From Echinicola sp. 20G (lineage in GTDB: Bacteria; Bacteroidota; Bacteroidia; Cytophagales; Cyclobacteriaceae), in contig NZ_AP024154.1 of the NCBI RefSeq assembly GCF_015533855.1, positions 3,292,501 through 3,356,500 of the forward strand: a stretch of DNA of 64,000 bases, written 5' to 3'. The first letter of the stretch is position 1. Each line of letters starts with the position of its first letter. The notes under the pieces are model-generated. The model did not search any database. It worked only from the letters and a program-made list of their open reading frames with translations, and was not told where the DNA came from. Of this stretch, positions 1 to 7,855 are shown piece after piece. The position numbers were made by a program, and so were the translations under genes.

Positions 1-166
1 AAAGAAAGGCTATAGGTTCTGTGGGAATACTGAAAATTAGCCCGACAATACTGAAGAAGATGGCAGGAACACAGATCCAGTGAATTCTTTTATTTACTGG
101 ATTTTGGTGACTTACGCCATATTCACTTAATAATTGATCTATTTTTCTTATGTTAGTTTGGGCCAT
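1..166 (-). CDS. Mpo1-like (DUF962) membrane protein, N-terminal part only
   Basis: The gene runs off the left edge, so only about the first 55 residues are visible. Reading the minus strand from the ATG at 166 gives a start like that of the Mpo1/YGL010w (DUF962) family: a short amphipathic lead, then the conserved HQNPVNKRIHW stretch with His20 and His29, followed at once by a hydrophobic segment (VPAIFFSIVGLIFSIP). Yeast Mpo1 is a membrane dioxygenase in alpha-oxidation of 2-hydroxy fatty acids; bacterial members are little studied, so that role is only inferred. It is divergent from the FAD oxidoreductase at 248, with about 80 bases between the two starts. Confidence 0.75.
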   Translation of the reverse strand, partial: MAQTNIRKIDQLLSEYGVSHQNPVNKRIHWICVPAIFFSIVGLIFSIPTEPIAFL

Positions 167-247
167 CGGAAAATGAATTTGTAATTAGTGGTTCAAGCTC
201 ATTTAATTTAATGAATCTAGGCGGAAAATTATTTATCAAAAGAGATT

Positions 248-1366
248 ATGTTAAGCTATTGGGAAAAGAAAAACCTTATTCAATATGATTTAGTAGTAGT
301 AGGAGCGGGGTTTGTTGGTTTATCTACGGCCATTCACTATAAAGAAAAATTTCCAAGACGATCTGTTTTGGTATTGGAAAGAGGCGTTTTTCCAAGCGGA
401 GCCAGTACCAGAAATGCAGGATTCGCCTGTTTTGGAAGTTTGACAGAGGTAGTGGAAGACCTCAAGACCAATTCTGAGGAAGAAGTGTTTGAGTTGCTCA
501 CCAGGCGCCGCTTGGGGCTGAAGAACATCAGGAATGTTTTTGGAGATGACGCTTTGGATTACAAACCTTGTGGAGGCTTTGACCTGATCAGAAAGCATGA
601 GGAAGATACACTTGATGAAATGGAAAGAATTAATTCTTTCTTCAGGCCATTTTTTGGAGGAGAGGTTTTTGAAAAAGTGGAGGGCATGGATAAGTTTGGT
701 TTTGCTCCAAGTGTTACCAACATCGTCAAAAACAGGTTTGAAGGACAGCTTGACCCAGCTAAATATTTACAGTGTCTTTGGAGAAAATGCCAGGATTTGC
801 AGGTCAATATTTTAACCGGAGCTGAAGTGAGCCTGTTGGATAAGGAAAATTGTAAGGCATATGTAAAGTCTTATTATGATGAAAGCATCGGTTTTCAGGG
901 TAGGATTATGGCTGTTTGCTCCAATGCCTTTGCAGGACAGTTGATCGAGAATTTGGATGTCAAGCCTGGAAGAGGTATGATCATGGTTAGTCAGCCATTA
1001 GTTGAATTTCCTTGGGAAGGGACTTTCCATATGGATAGAGGCTATGTTTATTTTAGAAATGTGGACAATCGATTTTTGATCGGTGGAGGGAGAAATTTGG
1101 AAGAACAAGAAGAGACCACCACGGCTAGGGGAATCAATGAACACATCAAGGAGCACCTACAGCAAATAACTTCAGAAATTGTTTTTCCAGATAGAAAGAT
1201 TGAATGGGATATGGAATGGTCTGGAATTATGGCTTTTGGAGAGCATAAAAATCCAATTATTAAAAAAGTCAATGCCCGTGTGGGGATAGGGGTAAGATTA
1301 GGAGGGATGGGAGTTGCGATTGGCTGGGAAGCAGGTAAAGAACTGGCCAGTTTGTTAGGGGACTGA
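248..1366 (+). CDS. FAD-dependent oxidoreductase of the DAO family
   Basis: A 372-residue flavoprotein of the D-amino-acid oxidase / glycine oxidase superfamily. Residues 14-24 carry the FAD-binding Rossmann motif (VVVGAGFVG) with the ribose-binding acid at Glu44, followed by the GASTRNAGFACFGS segment typical of the YurR/PuuB-like branch that oxidises amines or N-alkyl amino acids. The C-terminus (RLGGMGVAIGWEAGKELASLL) is the usual FAD-closing helix. No signal peptide is seen, so it should be cytosolic. The true substrate cannot be read from the sequence. It is followed 58 bases later by nhaC on the same strand and may be co-transcribed with it. The ATG at 248 is the only good start. Confidence 0.85.
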   Translation: MLSYWEKKNLIQYDLVVVGAGFVGLSTAIHYKEKFPRRSVLVLERGVFPSGASTRNAGFACFGSLTEVVEDLKTNSEEEVFELLTRRRLGLKNIRNVFGDDALDYKPCGGFDLIRKHEEDTLDEMERINSFFRPFFGGEVFEKVEGMDKFGFAPSVTNIVKNRFEGQLDPAKYLQCLWRKCQDLQVNILTGAEVSLLDKENCKAYVKSYYDESIGFQGRIMAVCSNAFAGQLIENLDVKPGRGMIMVSQPLVEFPWEGTFHMDRGYVYFRNVDNRFLIGGGRNLEEQEETTTARGINEHIKEHLQQITSEIVFPDRKIEWDMEWSGIMAFGEHKNPIIKKVNARVGIGVRLGGMGVAIGWEAGKELASLLGD

Positions 1367-1424
1367 TTAAATCATATTTTTTGTTAATTTTAAGTTTCTA
1401 AATTATTATTTCAACCTCATATCA

Positions 1425-2903
1425 ATGACCAACCTTCAGAAAAAGCCCAGCTTAGGGGAAGCGCTCATCCCTATTTTGTTTCTTATAATTTTGCTGGTGA
1501 TCAATATCCGAATTTTTGGTACGGATAGTTTATCGGGTTCTAATCAAATGGTGCTGATATTGTCTTCTGCCTTGGCTGGCCTGATTGCAATCTTTAGATT
1601 AAAGATTGGCTGGGAACCACTTCAGGAAGGGATTGTGAGAAGCATTGGAGCGGCCATGCCTTCGATCTTGATCCTGTTATTGATAGGAGCTTTGGCTGGG
1701 ACGTGGTTGCTTAGTGGGATAGTACCTGCCATGATTTATTATGGCCTACAGATTTTAAGTCCTGGGATTTTCCTAATTGCCGCTTGTGTGGTCAGTGCTA
1801 TTGTGTCCATAGCCACAGGAAGCAGCTGGACGACGGTGGCGACGGTAGGAGTGGCGCTTCTTGGTATAGGCAAAGCGTTGGGGTTTGAAGATGGAGTCAT
1901 TGCCGGCGCAATCATCTCAGGTGCTTATTTTGGAGATAAAATGTCTCCTTTGTCAGATACTACGAACTTGGCACCAGCTATGGCTGGAACTGATTTGTTT
2001 ACCCATATTCGACATATGACCAAGACCACTACACCTTCAATTTTGATTACATTGATCATTTTTGGAGTGATGGGATATACGATTGGAGCGACGGGTTCTG
2101 TTGAGCAGGTAAAGGGGATTTCCACTGTGATTTCGGAAAAATTCAATATTAACGGTTGGTTGTTTATTGTGCCGATTTTGGTTTTGGTGATGATTGTGAA
2201 GAAAGTGCCAGCAGTGCCGGCATTATTGGCAGGAGCTTTATTAGGGGGTGTTTTTGCGGTAATATTTCAACCTCAAATAATCCAGACAATTGCCGGAGAG
2301 GGAGGGACTTATACGTTCCAGTCATTTAAGGCTGTAATGATGGCCTTATATGGGGAAATCAGCATTACTACTTCCAATGAAATGGTTAATGAATTACTCT
2401 CAACTGGCGGAATGGCTGGGATGCTCTATACGATTTGGTTGATCATTTGCGCGATGATTTTTGGAGGAATTATGGAAGAAAGCGGGATGCTTATGGTGAT
2501 TGCAGAGGCGGTCATTGCCAAGGTACATTCTTTGGGTTCGCTGATAGCTTCCACGGCTGCTACCTGTGTGTTTTTTAACCTTACCACATCAGATCAATAT
2601 TTGGCGATTTTGGTACCGGGTAGGATGTATGCGGATATTTACAAGAAGAGAGGGCTTAAGGGCGAAAACCTGAGCAGAACCTTGGAGGATAGTGCCACAG
2701 TTACTTCGGTATTGGTTCCTTGGAATACCTGTGGTGCCACTCAGGCATCAGTTTTGGGCGTGGCCACATTGACTTATGCACCATATTGTTTTTTTAATAT
2801 TATTAGTCCCTTTATGACGGTACTCTATGGGTATTTTAAGTTGGGGATTAACTACTATACAGAAGAAGAAATGAGAGAAATTCAAAAAGAACTGGCTGTA
2901 TGA
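1425..2903 (+). CDS. nhaC: NhaC-family Na+/H+ antiporter
   Basis: A 492-residue polytopic membrane protein with about 12 hydrophobic segments and the features of NhaC antiporters: ATGSSWTTVATVGVALLGIG around residues 127-145, and GDKMSPLSDTTNLAPAMAG just after it, which contains the conserved polar DKMSPLSDTTNL transport motif. A second conserved block (ATCVFFNLTTSDQYLAI and SATVTSVLVPWNTCGATQASVLGV) occurs near the C-terminus. It should exchange cytoplasmic Na+ for H+ at the inner membrane, which fits a marine or saline lifestyle. Some NhaC-like proteins instead exchange malate and lactate (MleN), so the substrate is less certain than the family. Its stop overlaps the start of the following exonuclease gene by four bases. 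Confidence 0.9.
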   Translation: MTNLQKKPSLGEALIPILFLIILLVINIRIFGTDSLSGSNQMVLILSSALAGLIAIFRLKIGWEPLQEGIVRSIGAAMPSILILLLIGALAGTWLLSGIVPAMIYYGLQILSPGIFLIAACVVSAIVSIATGSSWTTVATVGVALLGIGKALGFEDGVIAGAIISGAYFGDKMSPLSDTTNLAPAMAGTDLFTHIRHMTKTTTPSILITLIIFGVMGYTIGATGSVEQVKGISTVISEKFNINGWLFIVPILVLVMIVKKVPAVPALLAGALLGGVFAVIFQPQIIQTIAGEGGTYTFQSFKAVMMALYGEISITTSNEMVNELLSTGGMAGMLYTIWLIICAMIFGGIMEESGMLMVIAEAVIAKVHSLGSLIASTAATCVFFNLTTSDQYLAILVPGRMYADIYKKRGLKGENLSRTLEDSATVTSVLVPWNTCGATQASVLGVATLTYAPYCFFNIISPFMTVLYGYFKLGINYYTEEEMREIQKELAV

Positions 2904-3511
2904 TTCCTTTTAGAATAAGTAAAGATGAAGTAAATGAATTGCCAATAGGTCACTTTGAAGGTGAGATTGTCTTGATTGAAGATGAGAAGCTGATAGATGA
3001 GGCAGTAAATGAATTAAAGAAGTATACTCGTATAGGCTTTGACACCGAGACAAGACCTTCTTTTAGGAAGGGGGTCCATTATGATGTGTCCTTATTGCAG
3101 CTTTCTACTCCAGAAAAAGCTTATTTATTTAGGCTTAACCATGTAGGTTTTCCCAAAAAGGTAATGGACATCCTGGAAGATCCCAATAGGGTGAAAATAG
3201 GAGCGGCGGTTCGCGATGACATCAGGGCTTTAAAAAAGCTGAATCCTTCTTTTAAACAGGCTTCTTTCTTTGACCTTAATGAAGAGCTGAAAAAAGTTGG
3301 TTTTCACAATGTGGGTGTAAGGAACCTCAGTGCAATGGTTTTGAATATCAGGATTTCAAAATCCGAGCAGGTGTCCAATTGGGAGGCTGAGGAATTGACC
3401 AAAAAGCAGCAGCTATACGCAGCTACTGATGCTTGGGCTTGTTTAGAGATCTTTGCAGAGCTGTATGATAAAGGTTATCTGGACCCTTTGTTTTCTAATT
3501 CAGCATCTTAA
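2900..3511 (+). CDS. DEDDy-type 3'-5' exonuclease (RNase D-like domain)
   Basis: A 203-residue stand-alone exonuclease domain. All DEDDy residues are visible: Asp48 and Glu50 in FDTETRPS (Exo I), Asp106/Asp107 in AAVRDDIRAL (Exo II), and Tyr173 with Asp177 in YAATDAWACLEI (Exo III). This places it with RNase D/WRN-type nucleases, which use two divalent metals to remove nucleotides from 3' ends. No HRDC or helicase domain is attached, so RNA versus DNA preference is open. The start overlaps the nhaC stop by four bases (ATGA), suggesting translational coupling. Its 3' end overlaps the convergent YigZ gene by 17 bases. Confidence 0.88.
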   Translation: MIPFRISKDEVNELPIGHFEGEIVLIEDEKLIDEAVNELKKYTRIGFDTETRPSFRKGVHYDVSLLQLSTPEKAYLFRLNHVGFPKKVMDILEDPNRVKIGAAVRDDIRALKKLNPSFKQASFFDLNEELKKVGFHNVGVRNLSAMVLNIRISKSEQVSNWEAEELTKKQQLYAATDAWACLEIFAELYDKGYLDPLFSNSAS

Positions 3512-4091
3512 CGGAAGGAATGTCATCAAGAATCCCCATTACCTCATCCAGTAATGTCTCTCTAATCGAAAGATGCAGGTGGCAGATATTGTCGAAATCT
3601 TGTTTTTTGATCTGTAGGTCATAATCCTTGATCAGCTTCATGACATCATTCATGTCCAGGTATTCAAATTGGAATTTTAGGGTTTTGGTGACAATATCAG
3701 TAACGATCTGATTGGCTTCAATGGCCTCTGAAGCAGCAGTCTTATAGGCTGTAATTAATCCTCCGACTCCTAGTTTGGTTCCTCCAAAATATCGTACTAC
3801 TACGATCAGTACATTACTGAGATTATTGGACCTTATTTGACCGAGAATTGGATCACCAGCGGAATGGTTTGGCTCTCCGTCATCATTGGCTCTGAAAGTA
3901 TCTTGGTCCTTTCCTAGGATATAGGCATAACAATGGTGACGAGCATCATAGTACTTTTTCTTCAATGCTTCCAATTTTTCCTTCACTTCGTCCTCGTCGG
4001 AAACAGGATAGGCAAAAGCTAAGAACTTGCTACCCTTTTCTTTGTATAGTCCTTCTGAATCTGTTTTTAACGTTAAAAATGAATCTTCCAT
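3495..4091 (-). CDS. YigZ/IMPACT family protein
   Basis: A 198-residue member of the YigZ/UPF0029 (Impact) family. The N-terminal domain holds the signature ARHHCYAYILG, followed by NDDGEPNHSAGDPILGQI and NVLIVVVRYFGGTKLGVGGLITAYKTAA, the most conserved blocks of the family. The C-terminal part is the expected DUF1949 ferredoxin-like fold. Eukaryotic IMPACT proteins modulate the Gcn2 pathway; bacterial members are associated with ribosome or stress functions, but no reaction is established. A well-formed promoter lies just upstream on the minus strand (4126-4155). The last 17 bases are shared with the convergent exonuclease gene. Confidence 0.88.
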   Translation of the reverse strand: MEDSFLTLKTDSEGLYKEKGSKFLAFAYPVSDEDEVKEKLEALKKKYYDARHHCYAYILGKDQDTFRANDDGEPNHSAGDPILGQIRSNNLSNVLIVVVRYFGGTKLGVGGLITAYKTAASEAIEANQIVTDIVTKTLKFQFEYLDMNDVMKLIKDYDLQIKKQDFDNICHLHLSIRETLLDEVMGILDDIPSVKMLN

Positions 4092-4125
4092 AACTGCTTT
4101 GACTGTGTCCTAAAGAAACCGCCTT

Positions 4126-4155
4126 CAAAAGTATAACCTGTCAAAGGAATCACAA
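4126..4155 (-). promoter_or_regulatory. Bacteroidota-type promoter for the YigZ gene
   Basis: Read on the minus strand, the site has TTG (4155-4153), a 19-base spacer and TACTTTTG (4133-4126). This matches the TTG-N17-20-TAnnTTTG consensus for the primary sigma factor of this phylum. Transcription would begin roughly at 4118-4120, leaving a leader of nearly 30 bases before the ATG at 4091. Confidence 0.6.
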
Positions 4156-4297
4156 AATTTGTATAGCCTAATCTGAAAGTCATTATAAATTGTTTAGTTT
4201 AAGGTAGTGATATTAATTCTTTAAATCTTTGTTGGCCTTGAGGATGGGAAGGTTGATTTTACTTAAATTAGCTTAGAAAAATTTAACTGCTTGTGCA

Positions 4298-4726
4298 ATG
4301 ATTACTGGTACTATGGTAAAACCTAGTGTTTTTAAGTTGGGAAATGTGAAAAGTCCGTTGGGAAATTTGAACTTTTGGGAGCAAGGTACTTTACCTTTTG
4401 AAGTGAAAAGAGCATTTTGGATTACGGAGGTTCCAGCTGGAGGAGAAAGGGGGATTCATGCACACAAAAAGGATAATCAAATCACGGTGTGTTTGCAAGG
4501 TAAAGTAAAAGTGGAGTTGGAAGATTTGACGGGACAGCATTATGTTTTCGAGTTGAACGATCCTGGGGAGGCATTGTACTTGCCTTGTTTGGTTTGGTCA
4601 AAGTTCACTTTTGAGGAAAACAGTATTTTGTTGGTGTTGTCAAGTCAGGATTTTGAAGAGTCAGATTATATCCGGTTAAAGGCAGACTTTGAAAAACTTA
4701 AAGATGGATATAGTAAAGCATTATGA
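4298..4726 (+). CDS. FdtA/QdtA-like cupin (WxcM-like domain)
   Basis: A 142-residue single-domain cupin of the WxcM/FdtA type. Family members isomerise dTDP-4-keto-6-deoxyglucose to 3-keto sugars used for 3-amino-3,6-dideoxyhexoses in surface glycans. The conserved RGIHAHKK motif (His54, His56) and the downstream blocks QITVCLQGKVKVELED and PCLVWSKFTF match. The other genes of a dTDP-amino-sugar pathway (rmlA, rmlB, aminotransferase) are not next to it, so the exact substrate is uncertain. It overlaps the following FemAB-like gene and is likely co-transcribed with it and with the glycosyltransferase behind it. An alternative start lies at residue 6 (ATG at 4313). Confidence 0.82.
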   Translation: MITGTMVKPSVFKLGNVKSPLGNLNFWEQGTLPFEVKRAFWITEVPAGGERGIHAHKKDNQITVCLQGKVKVELEDLTGQHYVFELNDPGEALYLPCLVWSKFTFEENSILLVLSSQDFEESDYIRLKADFEKLKDGYSKAL

Positions 4727-5618
4727 TTTTGTGATTGTAGAGCAACCCAACGAAGATCATCCTTATTTTCTTCATGACTATACACCTTCTGAAGGGGAGC
4801 GATTTTTTTGTGCTAAACTGTTGAAGAAGCAAAAGCCTAAAGGACAACTGTTTTTTGTTTTAAAAAAGGATGGTACAGCTATATCCCTTAAAAATGCGCC
4901 TTTTGGCGGGTTTTGGTTGGAGAAAAGAATATCCTCCGAAAGTTTTCAGGTGTTTGTGGAGGAATTGACTTTAGAAGTAAAAGCTTTGGGGGCACACACT
5001 TTAACGGTGATTCAGCCACCAGATATCTATGAGCCCAATAATCCATTGATCCATTATATTCTTAAAACCCAGGGTTTTTTCATGGATAATATGCTTTTGC
5101 ATCATTTTTTGGAAGACAGGAAGTTTATGAAAGGGTTTTTACATGCGAAATCCTCGAAGCATAGAAAGAAAATCAAAAAGTTGGAATATGAAATTGAAGT
5201 TGGTGGGATTAAGAATTTTAATTTTCTAAAGGATATCAAATGGTGGCGCTCACAACGTGGTCATGAATATAATGTCCAGGAAGAAAAACTGATTCAGCAG
5301 GTGAGTACTTATCCAGAAAGGTATTTTCTGATTTCTCTGGTTCATGCACAGAATACGGTGGCACATGTATTGTGTGTGAAACTAACTCCAAACAGTTTGT
5401 ATTATTATTTGCCTGCCATCAACCCGGCTTTACAGGAAACTTATACAGGAGAAGCCTTATTATTTGAAGTGATTAAGTTGGGAGAGTCATTGGGGGTGGA
5501 TTTTATTGATTTTGGTTCATCTGATTTGGATGGTAAGGCAAACCATAATTTAATTAGATTCAAATCCAAAAATGCCAATAAAGCCTTTAACAAGATTAGT
5601 TGGACGATCAAACTCTAA
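4704..5618 (+). CDS. FemAB/GNAT-like acyltransferase
   Basis: About 304 residues with a FemAB-like, double-GNAT architecture. The middle contains a basic KHRKKIKKLEYEIEVGG helix-strand, and the C-terminal half contains AHVLCVKLTPNSLYYYLPAINPALQ, followed by EALLFEVIKLGESLGVDFIDFGSSDL, the typical acceptor-pocket end of FemAB-like aminoacyl or acyl transferases. These enzymes transfer acyl or aminoacyl groups to cell-wall or sugar acceptors. Given the sugar-isomerase-like cupin before it and the glycosyltransferase after it, acylation of an amino sugar is a sensible inference, not a demonstrated role. I take the ATG at 4704, giving a 23-base overlap with the cupin gene; an in-frame TTG exists at 4689. 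Confidence 0.65.
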   Translation: MDIVKHYDFVIVEQPNEDHPYFLHDYTPSEGERFFCAKLLKKQKPKGQLFFVLKKDGTAISLKNAPFGGFWLEKRISSESFQVFVEELTLEVKALGAHTLTVIQPPDIYEPNNPLIHYILKTQGFFMDNMLLHHFLEDRKFMKGFLHAKSSKHRKKIKKLEYEIEVGGIKNFNFLKDIKWWRSQRGHEYNVQEEKLIQQVSTYPERYFLISLVHAQNTVAHVLCVKLTPNSLYYYLPAINPALQETYTGEALLFEVIKLGESLGVDFIDFGSSDLDGKANHNLIRFKSKNANKAFNKISWTIKL

Positions 5619-5627
5619 GCCCATTAG

Positions 5628-6584
5628 ATGAAAACACCTTTGGTTTCGGTCATCGTTGTATGCTACAATCAAGCAGACTTTATCATGGAGGCGCTGGACA
5701 GTGTTCGGCTGCAATACTATGAACAATTGGAAATGATTATTGTTGACAATGGGAGTTCGGATGGCAGCCAAGAAAAGATCAAAACTTGGCTGTGGATGTA
5801 TGGCAAGGAGAAAAGTGTTCCCGTATTTTTTCATTCCCAAAGCATCAATTACTGTAAAGCTTTTAACGAGGCCCTAGAAATCACCAAAGGACAATACGTC
5901 ATAGATTTATCAGGAGATGATTATTTGATGCCAGACCATGTGGAGAAGTCTGTTTTTAAGTTGGTAAATCATCAACAGGTGGCTGTTTGCTCAAGCAATG
6001 CGCTTTTGGTAGACCAAAAGGGGAAGCAAATTGATTCGTTTTTTCCCATGTCCGTAGATGGTAGCACAATGGGTAAAGTGCCTGAAGGTGATATTTATGA
6101 AACAGTCATTAGAAAGTATTTTGTTTGCACTCCAACTATGGTATTTGATGCCAAAATATTGAAAAGGGAAGGAGGGTATAATGAAGAATTGGTCTATGAG
6201 GATTTTGATGTTATAACTAGGTTGAGCCGGAAGCATTCCTTTATTTTCAGTGATCATTTAGGGGTAAGAAAGAGGCTTCATCATCAATCTTTTTCAAAAC
6301 AACAATACAAAAGGTACCAATCTGATATACTTAAATCTACTTTCAAGGTTTGTCAGAATATCGCCATCATGAATAAATCTGCAGAAGAGAGACATGCTCT
6401 AATCTTCAGGTGTATGCATGAAGCAAAACATGCCTTAGCTTCGGCAAATTTTGAAGTAGCTTACCGATTTTTGGATCTTGCAGAAAAGCTTGGTGCCAGT
6501 GGGATCGCTCTCAAACTTTATAAGTTGTGGCATGGGACAAAGCTAGATTTGTCCCATTGGTATGAGAAAATTCGCGATCGCTAG
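5628..6584 (+). CDS. Family 2 glycosyltransferase
   Basis: A 318-residue GT-A-fold glycosyltransferase. The N-terminus shows the GT2 pattern PLVSVIVVCYNQADFIMEALDSV, then the nucleotide-sugar-binding IIVDNGSSDGS and the metal-site region DLSGDDYLMPDH (a DxD-like GDD). The C-terminal quarter is helical and has no obvious membrane span, so the enzyme is probably peripheral and cytoplasmic. It transfers an activated sugar onto a glycan or lipid acceptor that cannot be named. It lies 9 bases after the FemAB-like gene, forming a three-gene cassette with the cupin. Its last four bases overlap the end of the convergent M16 gene. Confidence 0.88.
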   Translation: MKTPLVSVIVVCYNQADFIMEALDSVRLQYYEQLEMIIVDNGSSDGSQEKIKTWLWMYGKEKSVPVFFHSQSINYCKAFNEALEITKGQYVIDLSGDDYLMPDHVEKSVFKLVNHQQVAVCSSNALLVDQKGKQIDSFFPMSVDGSTMGKVPEGDIYETVIRKYFVCTPTMVFDAKILKREGGYNEELVYEDFDVITRLSRKHSFIFSDHLGVRKRLHHQSFSKQQYKRYQSDILKSTFKVCQNIAIMNKSAEERHALIFRCMHEAKHALASANFEVAYRFLDLAEKLGASGIALKLYKLWHGTKLDLSHWYEKIRDR

Positions 6585-7855
6585 CCTACGATTACTTCAA
6601 TGATATTTTTGTTGTCAAAGTATTTTTGTCCCACTTCCATGATTTGCTCAGGAGTAAAGCTTCTAAAATATTGTAGTTGTGATTCATAGAAGTCATAGTC
6701 CAAACCAGCATAATGAATGCTCTTGAAGCGGTTGATTAGGTCAAAGGCATTGCTGAAGTTGGATAAGAAATGGCCAATCATGTAATTTCTGACGATTTCC
6801 AGTTCCGCCTTTTCTATTGGAGTTGATTTGAGTTTTTCGATTTCCAAGTAAACTTCATTGATGACATCATCCGCAAAATCCTTTTGGACATCGGCCATGA
6901 CCACCCAATAGTCGGACTTTTCCAAACTCCCTATGGAACTATAAATCCCATAAGTATGGCCTTTGTCTTCCCTGATGTTTTTGATTAATCGACTTCCAAA
7001 ATAACCACCTAATATGGTATTGAAAACAGTAAGGGCATGGTAATCGGGATGGGTTTTAGGAATGAGGTGCTGTCCCATCCTAATGCTAGACTGTACTGCT
7101 TTTTCTTTGAATTCTGTCAAGCGCTTTTCAGGCCAGATGATAAACTGATCCATTGACTTGGCAGAGGGAGCCACTGTCAAGTTGCCAAAAGTTTCTGCGA
7201 TTTCATCAATTTCAAAACTATTCAAGTTACCAATCACAAAGATTTCTGGACTGACTAAGAATTTATCTTCATAGTACTGAATCAATTTTTCTCGGTTGAC
7301 GCCATTTACATGTCTTTCTTCGGCCACAAAACCATAAGGGTGATCATCTCCAAATAGGGCTTTTCTATACAATTGATTGGCCCTGGAGCTATTCTGATCA
7401 TGCTGTATGGCTATGGTCAGGGCTTTTTGTGATTTTCTTTTCTCCAGTTCCTTTTCTGGAAAGATGGCTTCAGTGAGTAAGGACCTAAAGATGGGCAGTA
7501 CTTTCCCAAAATGCTTCTTTGTGGTAAGCAGAGATACTCCTTGCTGCTCAAAAGAGGAAATGATATCCACCTCCGAAGCATAATGGTCAAAGAAGTTGTC
7601 CAATTCCGGAGAACTCATGGTTTTGGTCCCTTCCAATAACATATGAAGCGCAAAGAATGGAACTAGGCCATCTTCTTCAGGCAACAATTGCTTGTTGGAT
7701 TCCGTGATGACTTCCAGCTTGATGGCGTCTATTTCCGGAGTAGGAATAAAATACAAAGGGACTCCGTTTTTTAGAGTCCGCTTTTCAGGTTTTATTAATT
7801 CTATATGTTCCGGAATCTGAAAATCCGGCGCTTTTGATCTGTCCAATACGGTCAT
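6581..7855 (-). CDS. M16 family protein lacking the zinc motif (probably non-catalytic)
   Basis: A 424-residue M16 (insulinase/pitrilysin) two-domain protein. The position of the catalytic HxxEH box reads FFALH (residues 67-71), so the first His and the Glu are gone and a zinc protease activity is not expected. The C-terminal domain keeps the Arg/Tyr stretch SRLIKNIREDKGHTYGIYSS that is characteristic of the partner subunit in M16 heterodimers. In this phylum such proteins usually sit next to an active M16 gene, which is absent here. Its start shares one base with the porV stop (TAATG), so it is translationally coupled to the type IX secretion genes. No signal peptide is apparent. Confidence 0.87.
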   Translation of the reverse strand: MTVLDRSKAPDFQIPEHIELIKPEKRTLKNGVPLYFIPTPEIDAIKLEVITESNKQLLPEEDGLVPFFALHMLLEGTKTMSSPELDNFFDHYASEVDIISSFEQQGVSLLTTKKHFGKVLPIFRSLLTEAIFPEKELEKRKSQKALTIAIQHDQNSSRANQLYRKALFGDDHPYGFVAEERHVNGVNREKLIQYYEDKFLVSPEIFVIGNLNSFEIDEIAETFGNLTVAPSAKSMDQFIIWPEKRLTEFKEKAVQSSIRMGQHLIPKTHPDYHALTVFNTILGGYFGSRLIKNIREDKGHTYGIYSSIGSLEKSDYWVVMADVQKDFADDVINEVYLEIEKLKSTPIEKAELEIVRNYMIGHFLSNFSNAFDLINRFKSIHYAGLDYDFYESQLQYFRSFTPEQIMEVGQKYFDNKNIIEVIVG

